Of a stretch of 64,000 nt of DNA, positions 49,214 through 58,195 are shown piece after piece. A model generated the notes under the pieces. The model was given only the letters and a program-made list of their open reading frames with translations. It ran no database searches and was not told the DNA's origin. How positions within the stretch are numbered: position 1 is the first letter of the stretch; each line of letters opens with the position of its first letter. A program made the position numbers and the translations under genes. The stretch comes from Actinoplanes campanulatus (GTDB taxonomy: Bacteria; Actinomycetota; Actinomycetes; Mycobacteriales; Micromonosporaceae). The stretch covers positions 310,001-374,000 of the forward strand of contig NZ_BMPW01000004.1 of assembly GCF_014647795.1 (NCBI RefSeq), given 5' to 3'.

Positions 49214-50914
49214 ATGAAGGGCGCACACTCTGTGGGAGACCGTTTGCTGCGCCCGGCCCTGCGGCGCCAGCGGGGCCGGCTGACGGCCGGGGTGGCGTTC
49301 CTCTGCCTGCACCAGGCCGCCGAGGCCATGGTGCCGGTGACCATCGGTGTGGTCATCGACCGGGCGGTGGCAACCTCGGACACCGGCGCGCTGCTGCTCT
49401 CGCTGGCCGCGCTCATCCTGCTGTTCACCGTGCTCTCGCTCGCCTGGCGGTTCGGGGCCCGGTTCTCGACCGCCGCCAAGGAACACGAAGCACACCTGGC
49501 CCGGGTAGGGATCGCCGAACGCGCACTCGACCCGCGCGGGCAGCGGTCCGGGCTGCGGGACGGGGAACTGCTCAGCGTCGCCGCCTCGGACGCCGACCGG
49601 TCGGCCGCGGCGATCCGGACGGCCGGCGCGGCCGCCGCGGCCTGCACCGCACTGCTGGTGTCGGCGGCGGCGCTGGTCATGGTCGATCCCTGGCTCGGCG
49701 CCGGTGTGCTCGTCGGCGTACCCCTGGTGTTGATGGCCCTGCAGCGCCTCGCGCCGCTGCTCACCCGCCGCAGCGAGGCCCAGCAGGCGTCTCTGGCCGG
49801 GACCAGCGCGCTCGCCGTCGATCTCGTCGCCGGGCTGCGCGTGCTGCGCGGCGTCGGCGCGCAGCACCACGCCGCCGGCCGATTCGCGGCGGCCAGCCAC
49901 GACGCCCTGGCCGACACCCTGCGCGCCGCCACCACGAAAGGCCTGCACCTGGGCCTCACCAGCACGGTGAACGGCCTGCTCCTGGCCGCGGTGACCGGCG
50001 CGGCGGGATGGCTGGCGCTGAACGGGCAGATCACGGTGGGTGAGCTGGTCGCGGTGGTCGGGCTGGCACAGTTCATCGCCGAGCCGGTCCAGACGCTGGG
50101 CTGGTGCGTGCAGTCGCTGGCCACCGCACGGGCCTCGGCCCGGCGGGTGGCCAAGGTCCTTCACGCGGCGCCGACAGTGCGCCCGGGCACCGAGAGCGCG
50201 CCGCCGCCGGCTTGCGAGCGGCTCGTTCTCACCGATCTGCGGTACGGGACGCTGACCGGCCTGAATCTGCGGATCTCAGCGGGTGAGACGGTCGGGATCG
50301 TGGCCTACGACCCGCGGGACGCCGAAGCGCTTCTGGCGGTGCTGGCCGGAACCGTGCCACGCGAGGACTACCAGGGCACGGTGCGGATCGACGGAGTTCC
50401 GGCGGAGTCACTGCGACTCGCGGAGTCCCGGCAGGTCGTGCTCGTGGAACCGCACGACGTGGCGCTCTTCGAGGGGACGCTGCGGGACAACCTGGCCGCC
50501 GGTGCGGCCGGTGACGACGACACCCTGATGGCAGCGGTCCGGGTGGCCGCCGCGGAGGACGTCCTGCACAACCACGGCCTGGATCAGGTGCTGACCGAGC
50601 GGGGCGCCAACCTCTCCGGCGGTCAGCGGCAGCGGGTCGCCCTGGCCCGGGCTGTCGCGGCCGCGCCGCCGGTGCTGGTGCTGCACGACCCGACCACCGC
50701 GGTGGACGCGGTGACCGAGGCGCTCATCGCCGAACGACTCACCACGGCCCGCCGGGAACCACCACAGGCGACCGTGGTGGTCACCGGCAGCCCGGCGTTG
50801 CTGCGGGCCACGGACCGGGTGCTGGTGCTCGACGACGGGCGCATCCGCGCCGAGGGCACCCACGACGACCTGGTCGCGGCCGAGCCGACCTATCGAGAGG
50901 CCGTACTGCGTTGA
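49214..50914 (+). CDS. ABC exporter half-transporter with degenerate ATP site
   Basis: The 566-residue protein has a six-helix exporter domain (about 20-300) and a nucleotide-binding domain (335-566). The Walker A position reads AYDPRDAE (364-371) and lacks the Lys and Ser/Thr. The Q-loop Gln is Glu412, Walker B ends HDPTT (491-495), and the switch His is absent (VVVTGSPALL). The signature LSGGQ (467-471) is intact. Its stop overlaps the partner gene's TTG start. With the partner it forms a heterodimer with one working ATP site. The iron box upstream suggests siderophore export or IrtAB-like import. Confidence 0.87.
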   Translation: MKGAHSVGDRLLRPALRRQRGRLTAGVAFLCLHQAAEAMVPVTIGVVIDRAVATSDTGALLLSLAALILLFTVLSLAWRFGARFSTAAKEHEAHLARVGIAERALDPRGQRSGLRDGELLSVAASDADRSAAAIRTAGAAAAACTALLVSAAALVMVDPWLGAGVLVGVPLVLMALQRLAPLLTRRSEAQQASLAGTSALAVDLVAGLRVLRGVGAQHHAAGRFAAASHDALADTLRAATTKGLHLGLTSTVNGLLLAAVTGAAGWLALNGQITVGELVAVVGLAQFIAEPVQTLGWCVQSLATARASARRVAKVLHAAPTVRPGTESAPPPACERLVLTDLRYGTLTGLNLRISAGETVGIVAYDPRDAEALLAVLAGTVPREDYQGTVRIDGVPAESLRLAESRQVVLVEPHDVALFEGTLRDNLAAGAAGDDDTLMAAVRVAAAEDVLHNHGLDQVLTERGANLSGGQRQRVALARAVAAAPPVLVLHDPTTAVDAVTEALIAERLTTARREPPQATVVVTGSPALLRATDRVLVLDDGRIRAEGTHDDLVAAEPTYREAVLR

Positions 50915-52656
50915 CCCGGAGCCTGTTGCCCACCGCCACGCCACCACAGACCTGGGCGGCGATCCGGGCGGAGTTCGCCCGGCTGCCCGGGCTGAGCGCG
51001 GCCGCGGCGGCACTGCTGATCGCGGCGTCCGCCGCCGGTCTCGTCGCGCCCTGGGTGCTGGGCCGGCTCGTGGACGACGTGATCGCCGGGACCGGGGCGG
51101 GCCGGATCGCGTACTGGGCCGCGGTGATCGCCGCGGCGGCACTGGCCGGCGGGGCGCTGACCGCCGCCGCCACGGCGGCCGCGGCACGGCTCGGCGAGAC
51201 CGTGCTGGCCCGCCTGCGGGAACGGGTGCTGGACAGGGCGCTGCACCTGCCATCGGCCACCCTGGAACGGACCGGGACCGGGGACCTGGTGTCGCGTATC
51301 GGAGACGACGCCACCGTGGTGGCGTCAGCGATCACCGCGAGCGGGCCGCTGGTCGTGAGCGCGGCGCTGTCCGTGATCCTCACCGCCGGCGGACTGTTCG
51401 CCCTGGACTGGCGGCTGGGGCTGGCGGGGCTGGCGGCGGCACCGGGGTACGCGTTCGCGTTGCGGTGGTATCTGCCCCGATCGGCGCCGTACTACGTGAA
51501 GGAGCGGGTGGCGTCGGGCGAACGCACCCAGGCCCTGGCCGGCGCCCTCCGAGGTGCGGCGACAGCCCGCGCGTACCGCATCGAGAAAACCCACGTGGCG
51601 CACGTCGCGGCATGCTCGGCGACCACCCGCGACCTCACGCTGGAGGTCTTCCAGATCTACACCCGGTTGGTGGCCCGGATCAACCGGGCCGAGCTGATCG
51701 GCCTGGCGGCCGTGCTCATCGCCGGGTTCCTACTGGTACGCGAGCAGATGGCGACCGTCGGAGCGGCAACCGCGGCGGCACTGTACTTCCACCGGCTTTT
51801 CAATCCGATCGGGATGCTGCTGCTCGAATCGGACACCGTGCTTCAGGCCGGGGCGAGTCTGGCCCGCCTGGTCGGCGTCGCCTCCCTGCCCGCGGCCCCG
51901 GCCGCCGCCGGCACCGATCCCGCGGTGACCGGCGGCGATCTCGAAGTGGTGGTGGCCGAGCATCACTACGACGAAGGGCCGGTGGTCCTCGCCGACATCA
52001 CGCTACGGCTGGCCGCGGGATCGAGGGTCGCGCTGGTCGGCGCGAGCGGAGCCGGGAAGAGCACCCTGGCCGCCCTCGCCGCGGGCATCGTCGCACCGAC
52101 CCACGGCACCGTACGGCTCGGCGGCGTGCCCCTCGGCGAACTGGGCGAGGTCCGCACCCGGCAGCGGATCGCCCTGATCAGCCAGGAGGTGCACGTCTTC
52201 GCCGGGCCACTGCGCGACGACCTGCGGCTGGGCCGGCCGGACGCGAGCGACGACGAGCTCCTCGGCGCGCTCGAACTGGTCGGCGCGACGGGCTGGTTGC
52301 GGGCGCTGCCCGGCGGGCTCGACACGCATGTCGGCGAAGGCGGGCACCGGCTGACCCCGGCCCAGGCTCAGCAGCTCGCCCTGGCCCGGCTGGTCCTGGC
52401 CGATCCGGAGGTCGCCGTACTGGACGAGGCCACCGCCGAGGCGGGCAGTTCCGGCGCCCGCGAGCTGGAACGCGCGGCGGACGCCGCCACCGCGGGCCGC
52501 ACCACGCTGATCGTGGCCCACCGGCTCACGCAGGCCGCGACCGCCGACCGGGTGCTCGTCCTGGACCGGGGCCGGATCGTCGAGGAGGGCTCGCCGGACG
52601 ATCTGCAGCGGGCCGGCGGCCGGTACAGCGAGCTGTGGGCGGCCTGGAACGGGTAG
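50911..52656 (+). CDS. ABC exporter half-transporter with intact Walker motifs
   Basis: The 581-residue protein has six membrane helices (about 28-310) and a nucleotide-binding domain with Walker A GASGAGKS (377-384), Q-loop ISQEVHVF (Gln425), Walker B VLDEAT (503-508) and switch His in IVAHRL. The signature is changed to LTPAQ (481-485). This is exactly complementary to the partner at 49214-50914. TTG at 50911 overlaps the previous stop (TTGA), with GAGAGG about 10 nt upstream. It would carry the catalytic Walker motifs of the pair. Confidence 0.88.
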   Translation: MTRSLLPTATPPQTWAAIRAEFARLPGLSAAAAALLIAASAAGLVAPWVLGRLVDDVIAGTGAGRIAYWAAVIAAAALAGGALTAAATAAAARLGETVLARLRERVLDRALHLPSATLERTGTGDLVSRIGDDATVVASAITASGPLVVSAALSVILTAGGLFALDWRLGLAGLAAAPGYAFALRWYLPRSAPYYVKERVASGERTQALAGALRGAATARAYRIEKTHVAHVAACSATTRDLTLEVFQIYTRLVARINRAELIGLAAVLIAGFLLVREQMATVGAATAAALYFHRLFNPIGMLLLESDTVLQAGASLARLVGVASLPAAPAAAGTDPAVTGGDLEVVVAEHHYDEGPVVLADITLRLAAGSRVALVGASGAGKSTLAALAAGIVAPTHGTVRLGGVPLGELGEVRTRQRIALISQEVHVFAGPLRDDLRLGRPDASDDELLGALELVGATGWLRALPGGLDTHVGEGGHRLTPAQAQQLALARLVLADPEVAVLDEATAEAGSSGARELERAADAATAGRTTLIVAHRLTQAATADRVLVLDRGRIVEEGSPDDLQRAGGRYSELWAAWNG

Positions 52657-52664
52657 CGACCGTT

Positions 52665-52966
52665 TTCCCATCGATTTAAAAATTGCCATGTAACGATGGC
52701 TTTTCGGGCGGGAGCGGCGCCGAAACTTAACGCACGTTCGAGTGGCGATGGGGATCTTCGACGCCAGCAAGAGCCGGCTGGACTCGATGTTCTACGCGGA
52801 CCTCAAACGTAATTGCGCCACCTATGCGGCGGCCGTCCGGCCGGCCTGCTACAGCCTGGCCTGGACCTACTATCAGGCCGTCTCGATCTTCGGCTCCCTG
52901 GCCGCGGTCAGTGAGCAGGACCTGGCCGAGGCCGCCGAACTCAAGGCCGCAGCCACCGCTGAGTGA
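52665..52966 (+). pseudogene. internally deleted copy of the phospholipase A2 gene
   Basis: The upstream stretch (AAATTG.CATGTAACGATG, then CACGTTCGAGTG at about 52732-52743) and the last about 74 codons (MGIFDASKSRLDSMFY and on to LAEAAELKAAATAE) both match the intact gene at 59499-60050 and its leader. The equivalent of 59415-59828, about 414 bp, is missing, which removes the signal peptide and the catalytic His-Asp. A short frame from GTG at 52742 remains open but has no good ribosome site. The copies differ by several substitutions, so the duplication is not very recent. Confidence 0.75.
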
Positions 52967-53094
52967 CCCTTCTCGCCGAGGCGGGGCCGCGTGGGGCGGA
53001 ACAGGATTGCTGGCGGTGGCGCTGGCTTCCTGCCCTATTTCAAGACCGGCGACGCGACCCCGGCCGGGCCGGTCAGTGCGGGCCGTGGGGACGG

Positions 53095-53556
53095 TCAGCG
53101 GGCGGGCAGCTTCGTCAGCTTCACCCGCGTGACGAGTTGAGCGATGGCGTCGCGGTGGCCGGTTCCCAGACCGTGGCGAGTCACATTGAGGGCGCCGGCC
53201 GCAGCGCCGGTGCGTACGGCCTCACGCAGGTCGCCACCGCGGGCGAGCACGGTCGCGACGCCGGCGGTCATCGAGTCGCCAGCGCCGCGGTGGTCGACGG
53301 TTTGCAGCGGTGGCAGACGGACGAGATGCGCCTCGTCGTCGAGCAGGGCGATGCTGGGCCGTTCCGCCCGGCTGATGAGAACGGACGCGGCGCCGTCCGC
53401 GCGCAGTTGGCGTGCCGCGTGGAGCAGCGCATCGTCGTCGTCGCCAGCGGCGCGACCCGAGTTGATCAGCTCTTCGTGGCTGATCTTCAGGAAAGCGACG
53501 CCGCCCTCCAGCACGGCGCTCAGGTGGTCGCCGGTGAGGTCGGCCACGACGCGCAC
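53095..53556 (-). pseudogene. PfkB-family sugar kinase, C-terminal remnant
   Basis: The remaining 153 residues include FLKISHEELINSG, RLPPLQTVDHRGAGDSMTAG and AGALNVTRHGLGTG. The GAGDSM motif holds the catalytic Asp of PfkB kinases. The N-terminal half, with the sugar-binding lid and first signature, is absent. Past 53556 the sequence belongs to a glycosyltransferase on the other strand. The gene was therefore cut at its 5' side. Confidence 0.75.
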
Positions 53557-53950
53557 GCCGTGGTACGAGACGTTCGGTCAGACCGTGCAGGAAGCGATGG
53601 CCAGTGGGCTGCCGGTGGTCGCGCCGGCCGCCGGTGGCCCGCTCGACCTGGTCGCTCACGGCCGTACCGGATATCTCGTAGCCCCACATCAGCGTGCCGG
53701 GTTCACCCTGGCCGTGGCCGAGCTGACCGCGGACGCCGCCCGGCGGCGGGCCTTCGGCGCGGCCGGGCGCGAGGCCGTACACGGCAGCGGATGGGCGGCG
53801 ATCGGCGACGAACTGATCGGCCACTACCGGGCGGCACTGGGTGTTTCGCCTGCCGGCCAGGTGACCTCGGGATCCGGCCTCCGTCCCCTTCCGGCAACCA
53901 CGTCATCGATTCACCGGCTTCCCCTGGTTGTCGATGTCGATTCACCGTGA
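53557..53950 (+). pseudogene. GT4 glycosyltransferase, C-terminal remnant
   Basis: The frame reads YETFGQTVQEAMASGLPVVA, then GGPLDLVAHGRTGYLV, the nucleotide-sugar-binding end of GT4 enzymes (the E-x7-E region). It runs to LIGHYRAALG before an unrelated tail. The N-terminal acceptor domain is missing. It starts abruptly at about 53557, back to back with the PfkB remnant. Confidence 0.75.
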
Positions 53951-54041
53951 TGTATCTCTTCGCTTCGCCGGCCGCCGCACCGGCCGCCCAGGCTGTGCGG
54001 CGGGGGCGGGACCGATCCCGTCGGTGGAGGGAGACGCGCTG

Positions 54042-56088
54042 ATGTGGGGATTGCGCCGAAGCACGGTGGCACTGCTGGTGGCCGGCACCATCGCCGGCAC
54101 GTTGGCGGCACCGGCAGCGGCCGGCGCCCGGAAGGCCGGCTTCGATCTGCAGGCACACCGCGGGGGCCTGGGCCTGCGGGTCGAGAACACCCTCGCCTCG
54201 TTCGGCAATGCGCTCCAGCTGGGGGTGTCCACGCTGGAACTCGACGTACAGATCACCGAGGACCGGCAGGCGGTGGTCACTCACGACCGGCGGGTCAGCG
54301 GAACCAAATGCGCCGACACCGCGCCGGCCGAGCCCGCCGATCCGGAGTTTCCGTACGTCGGCAAATACGTCAACACCCTGACCCTGGCACAGGTGCGCAC
54401 CCTGGACTGCGGATCGAAGACGCTGGCCGACAAACCGGGCCAGCTCGCCGTACCGGGCGCACGCATGCCGCTGCTCAGTGAAGTCTTCGCCCTGGTCAAC
54501 CGGTACGAGGCCGGCAACGTGCGGCTGAACGTCGAGACGAAGGTCGAGGCGGGCGCGCCGGCCGAGACGGCACCTCGCGAACTGTTCGTCCAGATCACCG
54601 CCGCCGAGGTCCGTAAGGCCGGACTGCTGCGGCAGGTCACCATCCAGAGTTTCGACTGGGGCGCGCTGATGCGGATGCGCCAGGTCGAGCCGCGGCTGCC
54701 GCTGGTGGCGCTCACCAAGTACGACTTCCTGCAGGTGGGCCGGCCCGGCGCCTCGCCGTGGCTGGGCGGCATCGACATCGACGACTTCGACGGCGACCCG
54801 ATCCGGGCCATCCGCAGCTTCGGCGCCACCACCTTCTCACCCGTGCACGGCTTCCCGCAGAACGGCACCGTGACCGACCCCGCCTACCGGCCCTACGTGA
54901 CCCGGGAACTGGTGCGGCACGCGCACGCCAACGGGATCAAGGTGGTGCCGTGGACCGTCGACGACACCCCGACGATGAGCAAACTCATCGACGACGGCGT
55001 CGACGGCATCATCACCGACTACCCGGACCGGCTGCGTACGCTGCTCGCCTCGCACGGCCGGCGGCTGCCGCAGGCGTACGCGTCGCCCTTCGACGTCCAG
55101 GCGCACCGCGGCGGCCGGGCCACACGGCCGGAGAACACCCTGCCGGCCTTCGCCCACGCCCTGGAGAATCCGGCGATCTCCACGCTGGAACTGGACACCG
55201 GTGTCACCGCCGACGGGCAGCTCGTGGTCCTGCACGACCGTACCGTCAACGGTTCGCACTGCGCCGACACCGCGCCTGTGCGACCCGGTGACCCGCAGTT
55301 CCCGTACGTCGGTGACCTGGTCCGCGATCTGACCCTCGCCCAGCTCAAGACCCTGGACTGCGGTTCGGGGACACCGGCGGACCAGCCGCGGCAGGTCGCG
55401 GTGCCGGGCGCCCGCATTCCCACGCTCGCGGAGGTGTTCGCCCTGGTCGAGCGCAGCGGCCGCAAGGACATGGCATTGAACATCGAGACGAAGATCAGCC
55501 CGCTGGTCGCGGACACCGCGCCCTATCAGATCTTCACCCGTACGCTGGTCCGCGAGATCCAGCGGGCCGGGTTCACCGACCGGGTGACCGTGCAGTCGTT
55601 CGACTGGCGCACCATTCGCTACGCCCGCCAACTGGACCGCCGTCTCGAGACGGTCGCGCTGATCTGGCAGTACGGTCCGGCCGAATGCACGACTCCGGCC
55701 GACGAGTGTTCGTTGCAGCCGGTTTACGGCGATGCGACGGTGAAGAGCCCGTGGACCGGCGGTCTCGACTGGTGGCGCCACCGCGACGTCGGCGCCCTGG
55801 TGCGTGCGGCCGGCGCCGGCACGGTCTCGGCGAACTGGCAGGTGCACGACCCGCGGCAACCGGTCGTCACGTCCGCCGACTGGTACCTGCGGCAGAACCC
55901 GGCCTACTTCCACCTTCCACGGCCCGCGGGTCGCGGTGTTGCAGGACAGGTACCGGCTGAAGGTGGTGCCGTACACGGTGAACGACGCCACGGTCATGCA
56001 GCGTGTGATCGACCTCGGGGTGGACGGCATCATCAGCGACGACCCGGACCTGCTGATCGGCGTGCTGATCCGCAACGGGCTGCGCTGA
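54042..56088 (+). pseudogene. secreted tandem-domain glycerophosphodiester phosphodiesterase, frameshifted
   Basis: A signal peptide (1-28) is followed by two GDPD-type TIM-barrel domains of similar sequence. Domain 1 begins LQAHRGGLGLRVENTLASF and domain 2, at about residue 353, VQAHRGGRATRPENTLPAF; each has an ELD..HD pair of metal ligands and a DGII-D end motif. Near 55912-55925 the frame changes: before it reads QNPAYFH, after it GPRVAVLQDRYRLKVVPYTV and VDGIISDDPDLL. The true end is TGA at 56086-56088, directly before a terminator. This is either one indel in a real gene or a sequencing error. GGAGGGAGA lies upstream of the ATG. Confidence 0.75.
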
Positions 56089-56091
56089 ATC

Positions 56092-56132
56092 GCACTCGGC
56101 GGGGCGCCGGTCCCGGGCGCCCCGCCGAGTGC
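56092..56132 (+). terminator. terminator of the phosphodiesterase gene
   Basis: GCACTCGGCGGGGCGCC (56092-56108) and GGCGCCCCGCCGAGTGC (56116-56132) form a perfect 17-bp stem with a 7-nt loop. It begins 3 bp after the stop in the shifted frame, which supports 56088 as the true gene end. Confidence 0.9.
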
Positions 56133-56247
56133 TGCCTTCGTTGCCCCGCCGTGACCTGGATGAACTCTTCCTTCGTGGACTCGACCGCGGAGTCGCCTCC
56201 CCATAACCTGACGTCTCGGAGAACACCGGGTAACGGAAGGTAACGCG

Positions 56248-56571
56248 ATGACGACCACCACGGTCGACGTCAACACCAGGACCGACGGCACTCTCGTCAT
56301 CCACCCCCAGGGCATCCTCGACGACACCGATGCGGCCGGACTGTGCCGCACGCTGGTGCAGGCCATTCGTCACACACGGCCGCTACGCCTGGTCCTGGAC
56401 CTGGCCGATGTCCAGCGACTCGATCCGATCAATCTCGGCACCTTCGCCGCGGCATGCCACCTCGGCGACGATCACCAGGTCGCGGTGTTCCTCGACCACT
56501 CCTCGACGGAACTCGCCGAGCAACTGGCGGCAGCCGGTGTTCCCCGGCATCGGCTGCGCGGTGTCACCTGA
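56248..56571 (+). CDS. STAS-domain protein lacking the phosphorylatable Ser
   Basis: The 107-residue protein has a single STAS domain (GTLVIHPQGILDDTDAAGLC, then LRLVLDLADVQRLDPINLGT). In SpoIIAA-type anti-anti-sigma factors the loop is D-S-x-G and its Ser is phosphorylated; here it reads LDPIN, so that control is absent. It may act as an unregulated antagonist or in another complex. AAGG lies 8 nt upstream of the ATG. It converges with the EAL remnant. Confidence 0.8.
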   Translation: MTTTTVDVNTRTDGTLVIHPQGILDDTDAAGLCRTLVQAIRHTRPLRLVLDLADVQRLDPINLGTFAAACHLGDDHQVAVFLDHSSTELAEQLAAAGVPRHRLRGVT

Positions 56572-56582
56572 GCCGCTGCCCG

Positions 56583-57656
56583 TCACGACCGGCTGACGAC
56601 ACCACTTTCGAGTTCGCTCACGAGATGCTCGAGAGGTAGCGGACGACCCAGCAGATAGCCCTGCGCGTACGGGACGCGCAGCTGGCGAAGGACGGCAAGT
56701 TGTTCCGGGGTCTCGACGCCCTCCGCGGTGGTCGGCAGGTCGAGATCCCGGCCGAGCTCGGTGAGCAATCTGACCACGGCATGATCACCAGGGTGTGAAA
56801 GCATCCCGTGCACGAAAGCCCGGTCGATCTTGATGCCTGCGACCGGCATGACCGACAGATGCCGCAGTGTGGACGATCCGGCACCCATGTCGTCGAAGGT
56901 GAACGCCACCCCGTGCCGGTGCAGCACCTGTAGCTCGGCAACGACCGCGGTGAGCAGGGTCAGATCGACGGTCTCCGGCACCTCGATGCGCAGCCGGCCG
57001 GCTGCGAGACCCGTATCACCGAGGACGGCCAGGACCTGCGCGGCCACGTTGCCGGACCGCAGCGTACCGACGCTCACGTTCACGTTGACGTGCTCCGGCA
57101 CCCGATCGGCCAGACGAGCGATCAGCTCCGCCATGTCGCTGCACGCACGCCGCAAAACCCAGTCGTCGAGATCGCGCAGCTGCCCGGCACGCTCAGCCTC
57201 AGGCAGGAACCTGTCCGGAGCCAGGAGCCCCTTGACGGGGTGCTGCCAGCGCACGAGTGCCTCGATGCTGACGATGCGGTTGTCAACGGTCGACCGGATC
57301 GGCTGGTAGTGCAGCCTCAGCTCGCCGCTACGGATGGCCGAGACCACTCCCGTCGCGGTCGTGCCGCGGACGGCGCCGAGCTGCGCGCCGACGTCGGTGA
57401 CGACCCGTACGGTGTCGCCGCCGGCCTTCTTCGCCTGATACATCGCCATGTCGGCTTCGGCGAGCAGAGCGCTCGCATCGGTCTCGGGCGCGGCCAGCGC
57501 GACGCCGACGCTGGCACGGCTGTGCTGTTCCGGCGGCAGGACGTCGTCGGAGGCCGCCACGGCGGCACGGATGCGCTCGCCCATGCAGGCCGCGATGTCC
57601 GGGGTCGCGTCCCTGGGCGCAAGGGCACACAGGATGGCGAACTCGTCGCCGCCCCA
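56583..57656 (-). pseudogene. GGDEF-EAL protein truncated at its 5' side
   Basis: The frame starts abruptly at WGGDEFAILCALAP (near 57655), so only the second half of the GGDEF domain is left, followed by ADMAMYQAKKAGGD and a complete EAL domain (LHYQPI, EALVRW, TFDDMGAGSS, KIDRAFVHGM, TTAEGVETPEQ, QGYLLGRPLP). An ATG at 57584 could start a 333-residue product containing the EAL phosphodiesterase, which would hydrolyse cyclic di-GMP. Residues upstream of the GGDEF motif, and any sensor domain, are lost at the 57656 junction. Confidence 0.75.
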
Positions 57657-58117
57657 CGTACCTCACCCAGGTCGGTTCGACGCCGACCTACCGGGGCTCG
57701 ATGCCGATCTGCGGCAAGAGCGCGGCGGGCAGGTACAAGATCACCGCCTACGGCATGGTGCAGCCGATGCGGGAACCGGCTCAGTACACGAACAGCATCA
57801 ACTCGTTCCTGTATCTCAAGCGACCGTCGAAACTGACCCTGAACGCGACTCCCGAGCCGGTGGTGAAGGGCAAGAAAATCACCGCCAGGGGTGTGCTGAC
57901 GGTCGACGGCAAGGTCGTCGTCGGCGTCCCGGTCAAGATCTATTTCAGGGCGTACGGGGCGAAGTCCTACACCTACAAGGGCGCCGCCAGGACGAACGCC
58001 AAGGGTGTCTACGGCACGAGGTTCACCGCGGCCAGGAGCGGTGTCTGGAAGGTCGTCTACGCCGGTGGCCCCGCGCGCAACCCGGCTGCCGCCGTCGACG
58101 CGGTCAAGGTCAGGTAA
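57657..58117 (+). pseudogene. secreted Ig-like repeat protein, C-terminal remnant
   Basis: The frame reads YLTQVGSTPTYRGSMPICGK, AAGRYKITAYGMVQP, then a beta-sandwich domain (LTLNATPEPVVKGKKITARG, then AARTNAKGVYGTRFTAARSG) of the kind repeated in actinomycete surface proteins. No start or signal peptide is present on the 5' side, because the sequence switches to the GGDEF-EAL gene at 57656. An internal ATG at 57701 exists but has no strong ribosome site. Confidence 0.6.
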
Positions 58118-58195
58118 CCCTTCGACGCGATGCGCAGAGGGCCAGACGCCAACCCACTTGTAGCGGCCGTGGTGCGGCATCCGCCTACCGCCCGG

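Noticed and set aside
53556-57656. Idea that the two truncation junctions are the ends of one inversion
   Set aside because: All four genes lack their N-terminal parts. Re-inverting the segment would join C-terminal halves to C-terminal halves and restore no gene.
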